This document shows positions 53,585 through 61,590 of a stretch of DNA of 64,000 nt, in pieces. The DNA is from Xanthocytophaga flava. Its GTDB lineage: Bacteria > Bacteroidota > Bacteroidia > Cytophagales > 172606-1. Positions within the stretch are counted from its first letter, which is position 1, and every line of letters starts with the position of its first letter. Below the pieces are notes generated by a model. It saw nothing but the letters and a program-made list of their open reading frames with translations, did not search any database and had not been told where the DNA came from. The position numbers and the translations under genes are program-made. The stretch lies in NCBI RefSeq assembly GCF_030068545.1, contig NZ_JASJOR010000017.1, positions 147,831-211,830 on the forward strand, given 5' to 3'.

Positions 53585-54127
53585 TTAATCCGGCGACAAA
53601 GCAGGCCCTACTGCTTCCATGTTGTGTTTTACCAGCAATGCTTTCTTTTGCTCTGGTGTTGGATCTTTCAGCTGGATAACCTGTGCAAAATATTCTTCCA
53701 TGGTTCCCGCTGGTTGATGAATCAGCAGCAAACGACCAACGGTGTCGCTGGTTTTGACAAAGGTATGAGCTACTCCGCGAGGGCCAAATACACTATCACC
53801 AGCCTTAAGCCGAAAGATGTCTTGTCCAATCTGTACTTTAAACTCTCCTTCCATCACAAAAAACCATTCGTCCAGGTTGGTATGTTTGTGCAAAGGTGGC
53901 CCTATCTTCTCAAACCGGAGAGTATCATAGATACACATTGCGCCATCTGTATCCTTTCCGGAAACTTTCAGATCAAAGCGAGCACCCAGATAGGTAAAGC
54001 TTTTATTAAAACGGTCCTTTCCAGCATCAACCCGAATTCCTTTGTCAGGTCGATCATGGGCAAACGAAAGGGGAATAAACGAAAAAGGTGCCAGTGCAGG
54101 CAGTGAAAGAAAGGATCGGCGGTTCAT
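53585..54127 (-). CDS. Exported cupin-domain protein
   Basis: 180 residues. The N-terminus NRRSFLSLPALAPFSFIPLS has a twin-arginine-like signal. The cupin barrel shows both motifs: GPPLHKHTNLDEWFFVMEGE (H-x-H, E) and GPRGVAHTF (H). Cupins of this group bind a metal and act as small dioxygenases or isomerases, or bind ligands. The substrate is unknown. It is upstream of the deacetylase gene on the same strand and probably co-transcribed. Confidence 0.9.
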   Translation of the reverse strand: MNRRSFLSLPALAPFSFIPLSFAHDRPDKGIRVDAGKDRFNKSFTYLGARFDLKVSGKDTDGAMCIYDTLRFEKIGPPLHKHTNLDEWFFVMEGEFKVQIGQDIFRLKAGDSVFGPRGVAHTFVKTSDTVGRLLLIHQPAGTMEEYFAQVIQLKDPTPEQKKALLVKHNMEAVGPALSPD

Positions 54128-54240
54128 AGAAGGTGTAAGCTAAGTAAAACAAGTACCCGTTACGCAATAGATAAAGTTCAGGAAAGATAGCTAATCAGAA
54201 AACGATTGTCTATAACCCTTTTTACAACTGACTATCAGCA

Positions 54241-54310
54241 CTTTCCGCTTTTTAGCATGCATATCACCTATGATGTAAGCCTGAATTTTCATGACAGGTG
54301 CTGGAGAGAT
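54241..54310 (+). pseudogene. Relic 1 of an XRE repressor 3' end
   Basis: Translates as LFSMHITYDVSLNF, then HDRCW after drift, matching LFSMHITYNVNLNWLMTGCG of the repressor at 52276. No HTH remains. It is the only recognisable content of the 446-bp gap 54128-54573. Confidence 0.7.
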
Positions 54311-54573
54311 CAAGAGCACCTGACATTAATAGGTGATGATAAAAGAAAGGTAAAATACACTCAAATCATACAGGCATCTGTTCTGTAATGATGTCTGTAT
54401 GCACTCTCATAAATCACATTTTGACTTTAATTCTACTTATACAATTCTCCTTTATTGTAAAACCATACATAGGTTTCCTCCCAAAAACAGAAAATAGATT
54501 TACCTGTGAAATTTCCTGTAGGTATCTGCATGTATATTTGAACCAGTTATAGTATTTCCACCATATATTCTCT

Positions 54574-55557
54574 ATGATAAAACAATTACTACCTTGCTTG
54601 TTTGCAGCCCTTATGCTGATTACCGGGTGTGAATCTGATAGTGATCCGGCTCCAAGTATCCAAAAAACATGCAAAATTATCAGCATCCATTCTACATACA
54701 TAAATTCGGATGGAAGCAAAGATACATCGACAATAACCCATGAGTATGACACACAAAATAGACTTATTGCTATCAATGATATACGCAACTCATCTAAAAC
54801 TGAATCTACCTATAATTCAGAAGACTTTTTAACAGAACAAAGAAGTATTAAAAATGGTCAAATTGTAAATGTAACAAGTTATGAATATGTACAGGGTAAG
54901 CTCCATAAGACCACCATTACATCAAAAGAGAATGGACAAAAATATAGAACTGAACTAGTTTATGCTATGGATGGCTATCTAGTTAGTAGCATATCACAAG
55001 ATTCTATCACATTTTCAGATGGAACTCTCCAAATATATACAGACACTACAGTATATACTTTTACAAATGGAAAACTAACTGGAAAAATTCAGAAAGAAGG
55101 AAATTCTACTCATACTACAATTATAGAAACAAATGAGAGAGGCTTTGTTACAAAAGAAATTGGTCAGGATAATAATTCATCATTAAATGGGAATAAGGAC
55201 ATTTACATGTATGATGGAGAAGGACAACTGATTCGACGTGAACACTATAGTAATGAGGAGTTGACTCAATATGATACCTATGAATATGATGACAAAGAAA
55301 ATGCAGCAAATATACTATATTCTTCACCAAAAGGACATCCTACATTTAGAATCTATTATGGCTTTCAGGTGCATAATATGACAAAACACGCGAAATATTT
55401 TCTCGATCTGAATAGCAAAGTAATGGAGCAGGCGTATGTGGAGACGTATGAATACGAATATGATACTGAAGGATACCCGAAACAGCGTACGGGAACAGTC
55501 CTTTCACGTGGTAAAACAACAAAGTTCACAGCCCTATATACATTCAACTGTCAGTAA
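54574..55557 (+). CDS. Lipoprotein with YD-like beta repeats
   Basis: 327 residues. Lipoprotein signal LPCLFAALMLITGCESD (Cys at about 19). The mature part consists of repeated beta units (HEYDTQNRLIAINDI, YEYVQGKLHKTTITSKENG, YMYDGEGQLIRREHY, YEYEYDTEGYPKQRTG), like the protein at 12422. Surface location is inferred; function unknown. A strong terminator follows. Confidence 0.82.
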   Translation: MIKQLLPCLFAALMLITGCESDSDPAPSIQKTCKIISIHSTYINSDGSKDTSTITHEYDTQNRLIAINDIRNSSKTESTYNSEDFLTEQRSIKNGQIVNVTSYEYVQGKLHKTTITSKENGQKYRTELVYAMDGYLVSSISQDSITFSDGTLQIYTDTTVYTFTNGKLTGKIQKEGNSTHTTIIETNERGFVTKEIGQDNNSSLNGNKDIYMYDGEGQLIRREHYSNEELTQYDTYEYDDKENAANILYSSPKGHPTFRIYYGFQVHNMTKHAKYFLDLNSKVMEQAYVETYEYEYDTEGYPKQRTGTVLSRGKTTKFTALYTFNCQ

Positions 55558-55577
55558 TTCAGAGCTCTAACATTACT

Positions 55578-55617
55578 AAATACGAGAGGCTGGGTATAAA
55601 TCCAGCCTCTCGTATTT
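55578..55617 (+). terminator. Intrinsic terminator after the 54574 lipoprotein
   Basis: AAATACGAGAGGCTGG pairs perfectly with CCAGCCTCTCGTATTT around an 8-nt loop, followed by TCC. A symmetrical stem that could work on both strands. Confidence 0.8.
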
Positions 55618-55644
55618 TCCATTGCTCTTGTACTTTTACAAGTT

Positions 55645-55751
55645 GCCTCTTTCTCCACAACCTGCACATTACCTATGATGCAAACCTGAACTGGTTGATG
55701 ACGGAGGTTGGAGAAGTGTCATGTAAGACAAACAGTAACTCAAAGTAACTA
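55645..55751 (+). pseudogene. Relic 2 of an XRE repressor 3' end
   Basis: Reads LHITYDANLNWLMTEVGEVS and on to a TAA stop, closely matching the C-terminus of the repressor at 52276 (MHITYNVNLNWLMTGCGQVT). No upstream HTH is present. It lies between the terminator at 55578 and the gene at 55907. Confidence 0.8.
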
Positions 55752-55906
55752 AAAGTAAATCAAACCTGTGTTTTGAGCGTAGTTCTGATAATCAAAACTA
55801 CGCTCAAAAACGCATGTATTTAATGCCGATATTTGTAAAGTCAATCAGCAAGTAGTCCGGACACTGACTGGTGATTAGGTTTCACTATTCAACTACTTAT
55901 ACAATT

Positions 55907-56323
55907 ATGGCATTAACGCTAACCTTATTGACATCCAAAGCAGATTGTGACAAAGTACTCGACGATCTGAGCAAACAAAAAAGCGAACTGGAATACAAGC
56001 AGATTGCAGTTACCCGCAGTCGTGGCAATGCCTCTGACCGGGCCAGTGATATTGAAGCGAATCTAGCCTCTGCTACTGCTGAAGTAGACTCACTGACCGC
56101 TATCATCGCTGTATTACCCGAAGGCTCTACCAAGACTGAGATGGAGACACGCAAAGTGAAGGCGGAGTACAAGCTGTTCACGGCTGAGCAACGTAAGTTG
56201 CAATACGGTACCACAGCGGTCATTCTCTACGAATCGCAGCTGGACGAGATTGAGCAACGGTTGTTTGTGATTGATGGCTCTATGTCTTCTATCACCACAC
56301 ACAAGGCTACACTACCAGCCTAA
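55907..56323 (+). CDS. Coiled-coil island protein
   Basis: 138 residues from the ATG at 55907 (a GTG at 55871 is an alternative). Largely helical with heptad-like charge patterns (VLDDLSKQKSELEYKQIAVT, ATAEVDSLTAIIAVL, ESQLDEIEQRLFVIDGSMSS). No signal peptide. I do not recognise it; its place just before small membrane proteins and the amidase suggests a structural or lysis-associated role. Confidence 0.7.
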   Translation: MALTLTLLTSKADCDKVLDDLSKQKSELEYKQIAVTRSRGNASDRASDIEANLASATAEVDSLTAIIAVLPEGSTKTEMETRKVKAEYKLFTAEQRKLQYGTTAVILYESQLDEIEQRLFVIDGSMSSITTHKATLPA

Positions 56324-56454
56324 CCCAAGGTAGTACTGTTGAGTTTGTATGATAACGGGAAGCAGTAGACTACTACTGCTTCTTTCTTTCAGGCCATACT
56401 TTCAGTACACCGTATAATTCCGTTTCCATTTCTTCGATCTAACGATTCTATTGT

Positions 56455-56709
56455 ATGCAGATACGTATTTTACTCAGTGCCCTATGTTTTGTGCTCGGCT
56501 TAGCTGTAGGCGTCTTTACAGAGCATAGGCTTAACCCGGATGAGGTGTATACTTGTGAGGTAATAGACTATACCCAGATTGAGCAGATTGTAGCCAAACA
56601 GGTTGCAGCTCACACGGTGCAAGCATTGGATGTAGAGAAGATCAAACATGTCAAGAGCTTTACCTATGCCCCAGTTTTTCAGGTGATGGATACCTGCAAA
56701 GGCCCGTAA
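56455..56709 (+). CDS. Small membrane-anchored protein
   Basis: 84 residues: one N-terminal membrane segment (LLSALCFVLGLAVGVFTE) and a charged tail predicted to lie in the periplasm. The size and layout resemble phage spanin-type proteins, but no sequence proof exists. It is on the same strand as the amidase. Confidence 0.65.
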   Translation: MQIRILLSALCFVLGLAVGVFTEHRLNPDEVYTCEVIDYTQIEQIVAKQVAAHTVQALDVEKIKHVKSFTYAPVFQVMDTCKGP

Positions 56710-56751
56710 ATGGCCAGAATGTCACAAACGATGTATGGGATAATCCGATCT

Positions 56752-57105
56752 TGTAGGGGCGCACCCATGTGTGCGCCCGGTTTCCCACAAACCATGCCTG
56801 TAACAATCGGACACATGTAGGGGCGACTGGCGGTCGCCCACAATGCTATCCGAACGATTGGGATATATCCGAATTCTGGTTGTCACAAACTGCGTTTGTG
56901 CATTTCCGATATCGTAGGGGCAGGGCTTGCCCCTGCCCGGTTTCCATACACGAATGATTGGGTATATCAGACAACCATTTCGGATTGATCCAATAATTCA
57001 TGTGGGGAAAGACGGGCACCCGCAAGGGGATGCCCCTACATTGTCGGAAATTCACATACAGGGTCTGAGACAATCTGGGCGAACACGCGGGTTCGCCCCT
57101 ACATT
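56752..57105. repeat. REP-like palindrome cluster 3
   Basis: Five units of different internal sequence: forward at 56752 (GGGGCGCACCCATGTGTGCG), 56816 and 56911 (GGGGCAGGGCTTGCCCCTGC), inverted at about 57018 and 57078. All share GTAGGGGC ends, and CGAACGATT/CGAATGATT boxes lie between them. Fills the 465-bp gap 56710-57174. Confidence 0.85.
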
Positions 57106-57174
57106 GGGTCGGAATAACCCCAATCATTCGGATGGCAAACAAGCAATTATATCACCCCTAACCCTTAAAATCCT

Positions 57175-57360
57175 ATGGCAAAATCGATATACGATTACAT
57201 CCAGTTTGTACTAGACAACTGGAAAACCTCGACCCTGGGTTTATTCACTTTCTCAGGATACATTCTCTGGCTGCTGAATCGCATCGACACACAAGCTTTC
57301 GTTTCGCTGCTAGCCTTCATTTCAACAGTTGGGTTCTTCTCCATGAGAGACCCTAAATAA
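57175..57360 (+). CDS. Holin-like small membrane protein
   Basis: 61 residues with two membrane segments (TLGLFTFSGYILWLLN and FVSLLAFISTVGFFS) and short charged ends. The size and its place 434 bp before a phage-type amidase fit a holin. Function inferred from context only. Confidence 0.65.
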   Translation: MAKSIYDYIQFVLDNWKTSTLGLFTFSGYILWLLNRIDTQAFVSLLAFISTVGFFSMRDPK

Positions 57361-57463
57361 CAGAAGTTTCTGGCGCGGGTGTACACCCAATGCCATTAAG
57401 AAAAGAGAGAAACTCTCTTTTCTATTATTTATTTTTCTATCCTTCTGTAAGAATCATCCCTTG

Positions 57464-57578
57464 CTGTCCTTCTGAAAGAACCTTGTGACAAATAGTGTCA
57501 TCTATGGTTTTTGAGAGAAAAAATACATTCCAAAAGGAAAGGCCGCCGGTCTTGTCACAAGGTTCTTTCAGAAGGACA
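57464..57578. repeat. Palindromic repeat family A, copy 4
   Basis: The best copy: the two ends are perfect inverted repeats over 27 bp (TGTCCTTCTGAAAGAACC at the left, complement at the right), flanking CAAATAG, TTGAGAGA and GGCCGCCGGTCTTG. Confidence 0.9.
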
Positions 57579-57660
57579 AAAAAGGAAAGTGTTTATCCTC
57601 GTTAAGATTGATGATGACATGTAGAAAAAGGCTACAATACCCTATAATCACTACTTCGTT

Positions 57661-57731
57661 CCCGTCGTTGGTGTTATCACCAACGACCCTGTTTCCCACC
57701 GTTCACGTTGGTGATAACACACAACCTGGGG
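57661..57731. repeat. GTTGGTG palindromic repeat, copy 2
   Basis: CGTTGGTGTTATCACCAACG (57666-57685), GTTTCCCACCGTTCAC, GTTGGTGATAACAC, CAACCTGGG. Same plan as 40494. Confidence 0.8.
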
Positions 57732-57793
57732 AAGAGTACAACGTATCGACACGTCCTATTCACTTTCAAAAAACCACGACACATAACAAACCC

Positions 57794-58282
57794 ATGCACT
57801 TCCAATACCTAATCATTCACTGCACTGCCACACCTGCCGGACGATGGGTCTCCCCTGAAGATGTGAAACGTTGGCACACCGCTCCCATTCCCTACGGCAA
57901 TGGCTGGAAGCAAGTCGGCTACTCCGATCTGATTCTGTTAGACGGCTCGCGTCACCAGTTCGTCAAACACAACAATGACCAGACCATAGATTCTTTCGAG
58001 ATCACAAACGGTGTAGCAGGCATCAACTCAATTTCCCGCCACCTATGCTATGTAGGAGGTCTGGACAAAACCTTTCACCAAGCCCAGGACACCCGCACCC
58101 TTCAGCAAATCGAAACGATGCTAACGATCATCCATGAAGTGTTAGCCTATGCTCCCAACATCAAGATTGCCGGACATAACCAATTTGCCAGCAAAGCCTG
58201 TCCAAGCTTCTTTGTTCCTACTTGGCTTAAACAACTAGGCATTCCCGAACATACCATCGAATGGCGTAATCTGTTTAGGTAG
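57794..58282 (+). CDS. N-acetylmuramoyl-L-alanine amidase, T7-lysozyme-like
   Basis: 162 residues from the ATG at 57794; the frame upstream covers repeat DNA. Amidase_2 zinc ligands are visible as in T7 lysozyme: H in IIHCTATPAGR (about 9), and H and C in IAGHNQFASKACPSF (about 129 and 137). It cleaves the amide bond between N-acetylmuramic acid and the stem peptide. There is no signal peptide, so it would need a holin or lysis to reach the wall. A terminator follows at 58321. Confidence 0.93.
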   Translation: MHFQYLIIHCTATPAGRWVSPEDVKRWHTAPIPYGNGWKQVGYSDLILLDGSRHQFVKHNNDQTIDSFEITNGVAGINSISRHLCYVGGLDKTFHQAQDTRTLQQIETMLTIIHEVLAYAPNIKIAGHNQFASKACPSFFVPTWLKQLGIPEHTIEWRNLFR

Positions 58283-58320
58283 GAAAGCTATTTCAGACAA
58301 GCCTGGAAGAAGTAAAAATA

Positions 58321-58352
58321 CAAAAGCCGACTTTTATTCCGTCGGCTTTTGC
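58321..58352 (+). terminator. Intrinsic terminator after the amidase gene
   Basis: CAAAAGCCGAC (58321-58331) pairs perfectly with GTCGGCTTTTG (58341-58351) around a 9-nt loop, and the T-run is in the stem end. Confidence 0.85.
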
Positions 58353-58498
58353 GTTCTCTTTACCGACCGTTACCACTTACAATCACGTATTTTCAGCTGG
58401 AAGAAATCGTATTCTTTATACGTTATGTCATAAAATTAACAAATATAGATGCAACCATCTATATACATCTTGTGTCAAGACATAAACAATAGTTCCCT

Positions 58499-58980
58499 AT
58501 GAAAATAAAAATAGTTACTATCATGGCTTTAGCCTTGTACCTATGTGGTTGTAAAAAGGAAAAACAGCCTGAGTATGGTTGTGATAGCCCTGTCTTATCG
58601 ACTGTTAACAATATTTCGGGAGTACTTTATTATGACGAAACCAGCAAGCAGGTTTCCATTGTACCAGAAGGATTTCCTCTAAAAGTGTATCAGGTATGTA
58701 ATCCTGAATATGAGCAGTTTGAACAATTGAATTACAAAACAAAGGATAGTATTCCTGTCCTTTTTGATGGTCAACTGAAAGCACTCAAGATGGATTATTA
58801 CTCAGATCCGGTATACATACAGCAACAGGCAATCACTATTCTTTCCATTTCGAAAAAATAACCTCATTCCCTTCAGATGTATTAGTGAAGCTAAATAGTG
58901 ACGGAGCAGGAGGATATACAGTTGTATGGATCATTAAAGAAGGAAAGTATAGTCATAGAACCGTCCTAACCATCGATTGA
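58499..58980 (+). pseudogene. Small lipoprotein gene with a frameshift at a run of six A
   Basis: The first 120 codons encode a lipoprotein (VTIMALALYLCGCKKEKQ, Cys at about 16). The frame stops at 58859-58861, just after six A at 58853-58858. In the -1 frame the sense continues for 39 codons (TSFPSDVLVKLNSDGAGGYT, WIIKEGKYSHRTVLTID) to TGA 58978-58980. Either one base was lost in the A-run, or polymerase/ribosome slippage joins the frames. Family unknown. Confidence 0.7.
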
Positions 58981-59006
58981 AAAACACAGAACACTAGCCA
59001 GTACTA

Positions 59007-59110
59007 ATTCCTGCTATCACCCCCCACCTCATTCAACACCATTTGCCCATCGGCAATATGCCTAAACAAACATTGCCTGTCCTTCACACAGAAAGGATGG
59101 ATACTATTCC
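59007..59110 (-). pseudogene. Remnant of a second RAYT transposase gene
   Basis: Encodes CVKDRQCLFRHIADGQMVLN, aligned with CTKDRQCLFGHIEQGQMVLN of the RAYT at 59980-60576. Both ends are lost. It lies in the 380-bp gap before the PPOX gene, with no other content. Confidence 0.8.
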
Positions 59111-59241
59111 TTATCCCAAAGCGAAATACACTCCTGACTAACAGAAAAAAACATAAAAAATGTTGACCCTCAAAAATTAAATGTAAATTAGACACTTCTA
59201 CAGTTTCACTCGTTTTGTCAGAATCTAAAACCCCTAAACTA

Positions 59242-59871
59242 ATGGAATGGACATTCGACAACATTATTACTACTGAAAAAGAACTCCGGGACATTATGGG
59301 ATATCCCAACGAGATCGTTACCCGAAAAACAATCCGGTATATTGATGAGCATTGCCGGAGCTTTATTGAACAATCCCCTTTTATTACCATTGCCACCGCT
59401 GACCTGAGCAACAATTTTGATGTATCTCCCAAAGGAGATCCTGCAGGTTTTGTAAAAATATTGGACGAGCAAACACTGGCTATCCCAGACAGGCCAGGAA
59501 ACCGTAAAGCAGATACACTCACAAACATCATTCAAAATCCGCATATAGGTCTGATCTTTTTAATTCCGGGAGTCAGGGAAACATTACGGATCAATGGAGA
59601 AGCCAAAATAGTCACAGACCAATGGGTGCTGGAACAGTTATCCTGTGAAGGTAAGCTACCCTCATTTGCCATCATTGTAACTGTCAAAGAAGCCTTCATG
59701 CATTGTGCCAAGTGTATGATCCGGTCGAACCTATGGAGAAATCCGGATTATACACAAGAGCATTCGGTTCCATCACTGGCTAAGGTACTAGTTGACCATG
59801 GAAAGCTCGACATCTCCTACGAAGAACTGGATGATCGCATAAAAAAGGATGAGAAAACGAATTTGTATTAA
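59242..59871 (+). CDS. PPOX-type FMN-dependent flavoprotein (MSMEG_1061-like)
   Basis: 209 residues from the ATG at 59242 (a TTG at 59215 is an alternative). Typical blocks: SPFITIATADLSNNFDVSPK, then GDPAGFV, LAIPDRPGNRKADTLTNII, IGLIFLIPGVRETLRINGEA and CAKCMIRSNLWR. Split-barrel FMN enzymes of this group carry out F420- or FMN-linked reductions; the substrate is unknown. Cargo gene of the island. Confidence 0.9.
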   Translation: MEWTFDNIITTEKELRDIMGYPNEIVTRKTIRYIDEHCRSFIEQSPFITIATADLSNNFDVSPKGDPAGFVKILDEQTLAIPDRPGNRKADTLTNIIQNPHIGLIFLIPGVRETLRINGEAKIVTDQWVLEQLSCEGKLPSFAIIVTVKEAFMHCAKCMIRSNLWRNPDYTQEHSVPSLAKVLVDHGKLDISYEELDDRIKKDEKTNLY

Positions 59872-59882
59872 CAAGTATACCC

Positions 59883-59970
59883 CACATGCAGGTTGATAGC
59901 TTACTTTCTTCCTCTACAGCCTGCATGTGAGGTATGAACCGGCTGATGACTCTTGCTGGACAGATACAAG
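59883..59970. pseudogene. Relic 3 of an XRE repressor 3' end, with an inverted repeat
   Basis: CTCTACAGCCTGCATGTGAG followed by GAACCGGCTGATGACTCTTG aligns, with gaps, to the relic at 55645. CACATGCAGG (59883) and CCTGCATGTG (59920) form a perfect 10-bp inverted repeat. More decayed than relics 1 and 2. Confidence 0.5.
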
Positions 59971-59979
59971 GCAATATCC

Positions 59980-60576
59980 TTATAACGCATATAACGCATC
60001 CTGTTCCCATCGCAGAGGGTTTGCAGTGATGTATTGGGCAATCTGCTGGTGGGAACGGGCATTGCGTATGATGTGTTCGTAGTAGTTACGTTGCCAGACA
60101 GAACCTGAGGTCTGCCGAGTATCATTAACCTTTTTGGTTACACTGGCTTTATATCCCCCAATCATAGCACCCAACGATTTCGGATTTAATCCTGTAGGGG
60201 CGATTGGCAGATCGCCCTGGTTCCCAGCCGAACGATGGGTTTGATCCGAGCCTTTAGTAATGGCCTGGGCGACCTGCCAGTCGCCCCTACATTGTGTATC
60301 CATAATTTCGACAATGCCATGCATGTGATTGGGCATGATAATGAATTCATGCAATGCAATTCCCTGTCGGATTTCGACCGATTTTTCCCATTCCTGATGG
60401 GCTATCACCCCCGCCTCATTTAACACCATTTGCCCCTGTTCAATGTGCCCAAACAAACATTGCCTGTCCTTCGTACAGATGGTCACAAAATACAAACCAG
60501 CCAGACTATAATCATAATCTGACAGCCGGATAGATCGGCGGTGATGGGTGGCAGGTGTGTAGAACAGATCTGACAA
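59980..60576 (-). CDS. REP-associated tyrosine transposase (RAYT, IS200-like Y1)
   Basis: 198 residues. Start SDYDYSLAGLYFVTICTKDR, HUH motif in IMPNHMHGIVEI (H-x-H at about 83-85), and the catalytic tyrosine region VWQRNYYEHIIRN (about 163-175), ending ITANPLRWEQD. These enzymes nick and move REP hairpins. Between the HUH strand and the tyrosine helix, residues about 96-128 are the direct translation of a REP pair (QGDLPIAPTGLN), so the gene carries its own substrate in frame. Confidence 0.92.
   Translation of the reverse strand: MSDLFYTPATHHRRSIRLSDYDYSLAGLYFVTICTKDRQCLFGHIEQGQMVLNEAGVIAHQEWEKSVEIRQGIALHEFIIMPNHMHGIVEIMDTQCRGDWQVAQAITKGSDQTHRSAGNQGDLPIAPTGLNPKSLGAMIGGYKASVTKKVNDTRQTSGSVWQRNYYEHIIRNARSHQQIAQYITANPLRWEQDALYAL
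60194..60290. repeat. REP pair inside the RAYT gene
   Basis: Forward unit 60194-60217 (GTAGGGGCGATTGGCAGATC plus GCCC) and inverted unit 60267-60290 (ending CCAGTCGCCCCTAC), with a CCGAACGATGGG box between: the same plan as the intergenic clusters. Confidence 0.9.
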
Positions 60577-60610
60577 GATACAGATATTTTAACCTGTATC
60601 TGCGAAGCGG

Positions 60611-60672
60611 GCCAGAAAGTAACCTACACTATGAGCCCAAATTAGTTGATAACGGGGGTGGGAGGTAGCAAA
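60611..60672 (+). pseudogene. Relic 4 of an XRE repressor 3' end
   Basis: Translates as KVTYTMSPN, stop, LITGVGGS, matching the ITYNVNLNWLMTGCG end of the repressor. It lies between the RAYT gene and the Septu-like pair. Confidence 0.55.
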
Positions 60673-60756
60673 CAAACTCACAATCTTTGAGTAACATAAA
60701 AATAAAGACAAAGGCATCCTAAACTACTGAGAGATTTCTTTACGTATCTGATGGTG

Positions 60757-61590
60757 TTACCAATTCAATGCATTGGGCTCAGCCAGAAACAGATCGTCCA
60801 GATCCGGGTCTACATTTCTCAGAATACCCCGACGGTGGTATCGTTGCATTTCCTTCCATACAGTAGGATGTGCCTCGGTTTGAATTCCCTCCCGCATGAG
60901 CTGTAACTTACCGGCAGAAGCTCCGGCATTTCGTTTATGTACATACTGATACAACCGGGCTTTGTAATTTTCGAAAGCGCTGCGTCGGGATTTTCGTAAA
61001 AACTCACGTTCATTCAGCCGAAGCACTGTATTGATTGTATATTCAGCCTTCTGGTGTTCGGGAGTGCCAGCAGGTGCGGTGATGACAAACTGAAAAGTAG
61101 AAATCAGATCCAGCATACAATAGGCAAAGGGATCTTCTATGCGGGGGTTAATAAGAGCATCATCCCCGGCAGGCGGTTCTGCAGCCTGTTGGCCACGTGG
61201 CGGATTTACTTCTACAAATTGCCCATCTGAGTGACGAAATACAGCAAACTTATTGTTTTTAGGACCATTGCAATTACCACAGGCATAGACATAGTTTGTC
61301 CAGCTAAAGCATACCCCCGGATATAAGTCCTTAGGACGAATGTGCTCTACCTCATCTCCTACCGAATCTTCACAATAGACACAACGCCGTGCGCCTGAAC
61401 ACATATCGGATAGTTTTACCTTGATGGCATCAAATACGGTGTTTCCTATTTTATTCCGGCTACCAAAGACCGCTTTGGCTTTCTCACTTCTTTCTGTAAA
61501 TGTAGTCAGTCTATCAATCTCATCCTGATACTCCTGCAGTTTGGCAAGTATAGGTGAGGCAGGAGCTATCGTATTAGGAAGTTTTATCAT
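60757..61590 (-). CDS. ptuB: HNH nuclease, PtuB-like (TIGR02646-type), Septu defence
   Basis: 277 residues. Zinc/HNH block: CVYCEDSVGDEVEHIRPKDL (C-x-x-C, then E-H) and NYVYACGNCNGPKNNKF (N, C-x-x-C, N-K). The rest is helical. Proteins of this type pair with an AAA ATPase in Septu and in retron-linked PtuAB defence, where they cut nucleic acid after phage sensing. It overlaps the ATPase gene by 4 bp. The assignment to Septu rests on the pairing and motifs. Confidence 0.82.
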   Translation of the reverse strand: MIKLPNTIAPASPILAKLQEYQDEIDRLTTFTERSEKAKAVFGSRNKIGNTVFDAIKVKLSDMCSGARRCVYCEDSVGDEVEHIRPKDLYPGVCFSWTNYVYACGNCNGPKNNKFAVFRHSDGQFVEVNPPRGQQAAEPPAGDDALINPRIEDPFAYCMLDLISTFQFVITAPAGTPEHQKAEYTINTVLRLNEREFLRKSRRSAFENYKARLYQYVHKRNAGASAGKLQLMREGIQTEAHPTVWKEMQRYHRRGILRNVDPDLDDLFLAEPNALNW

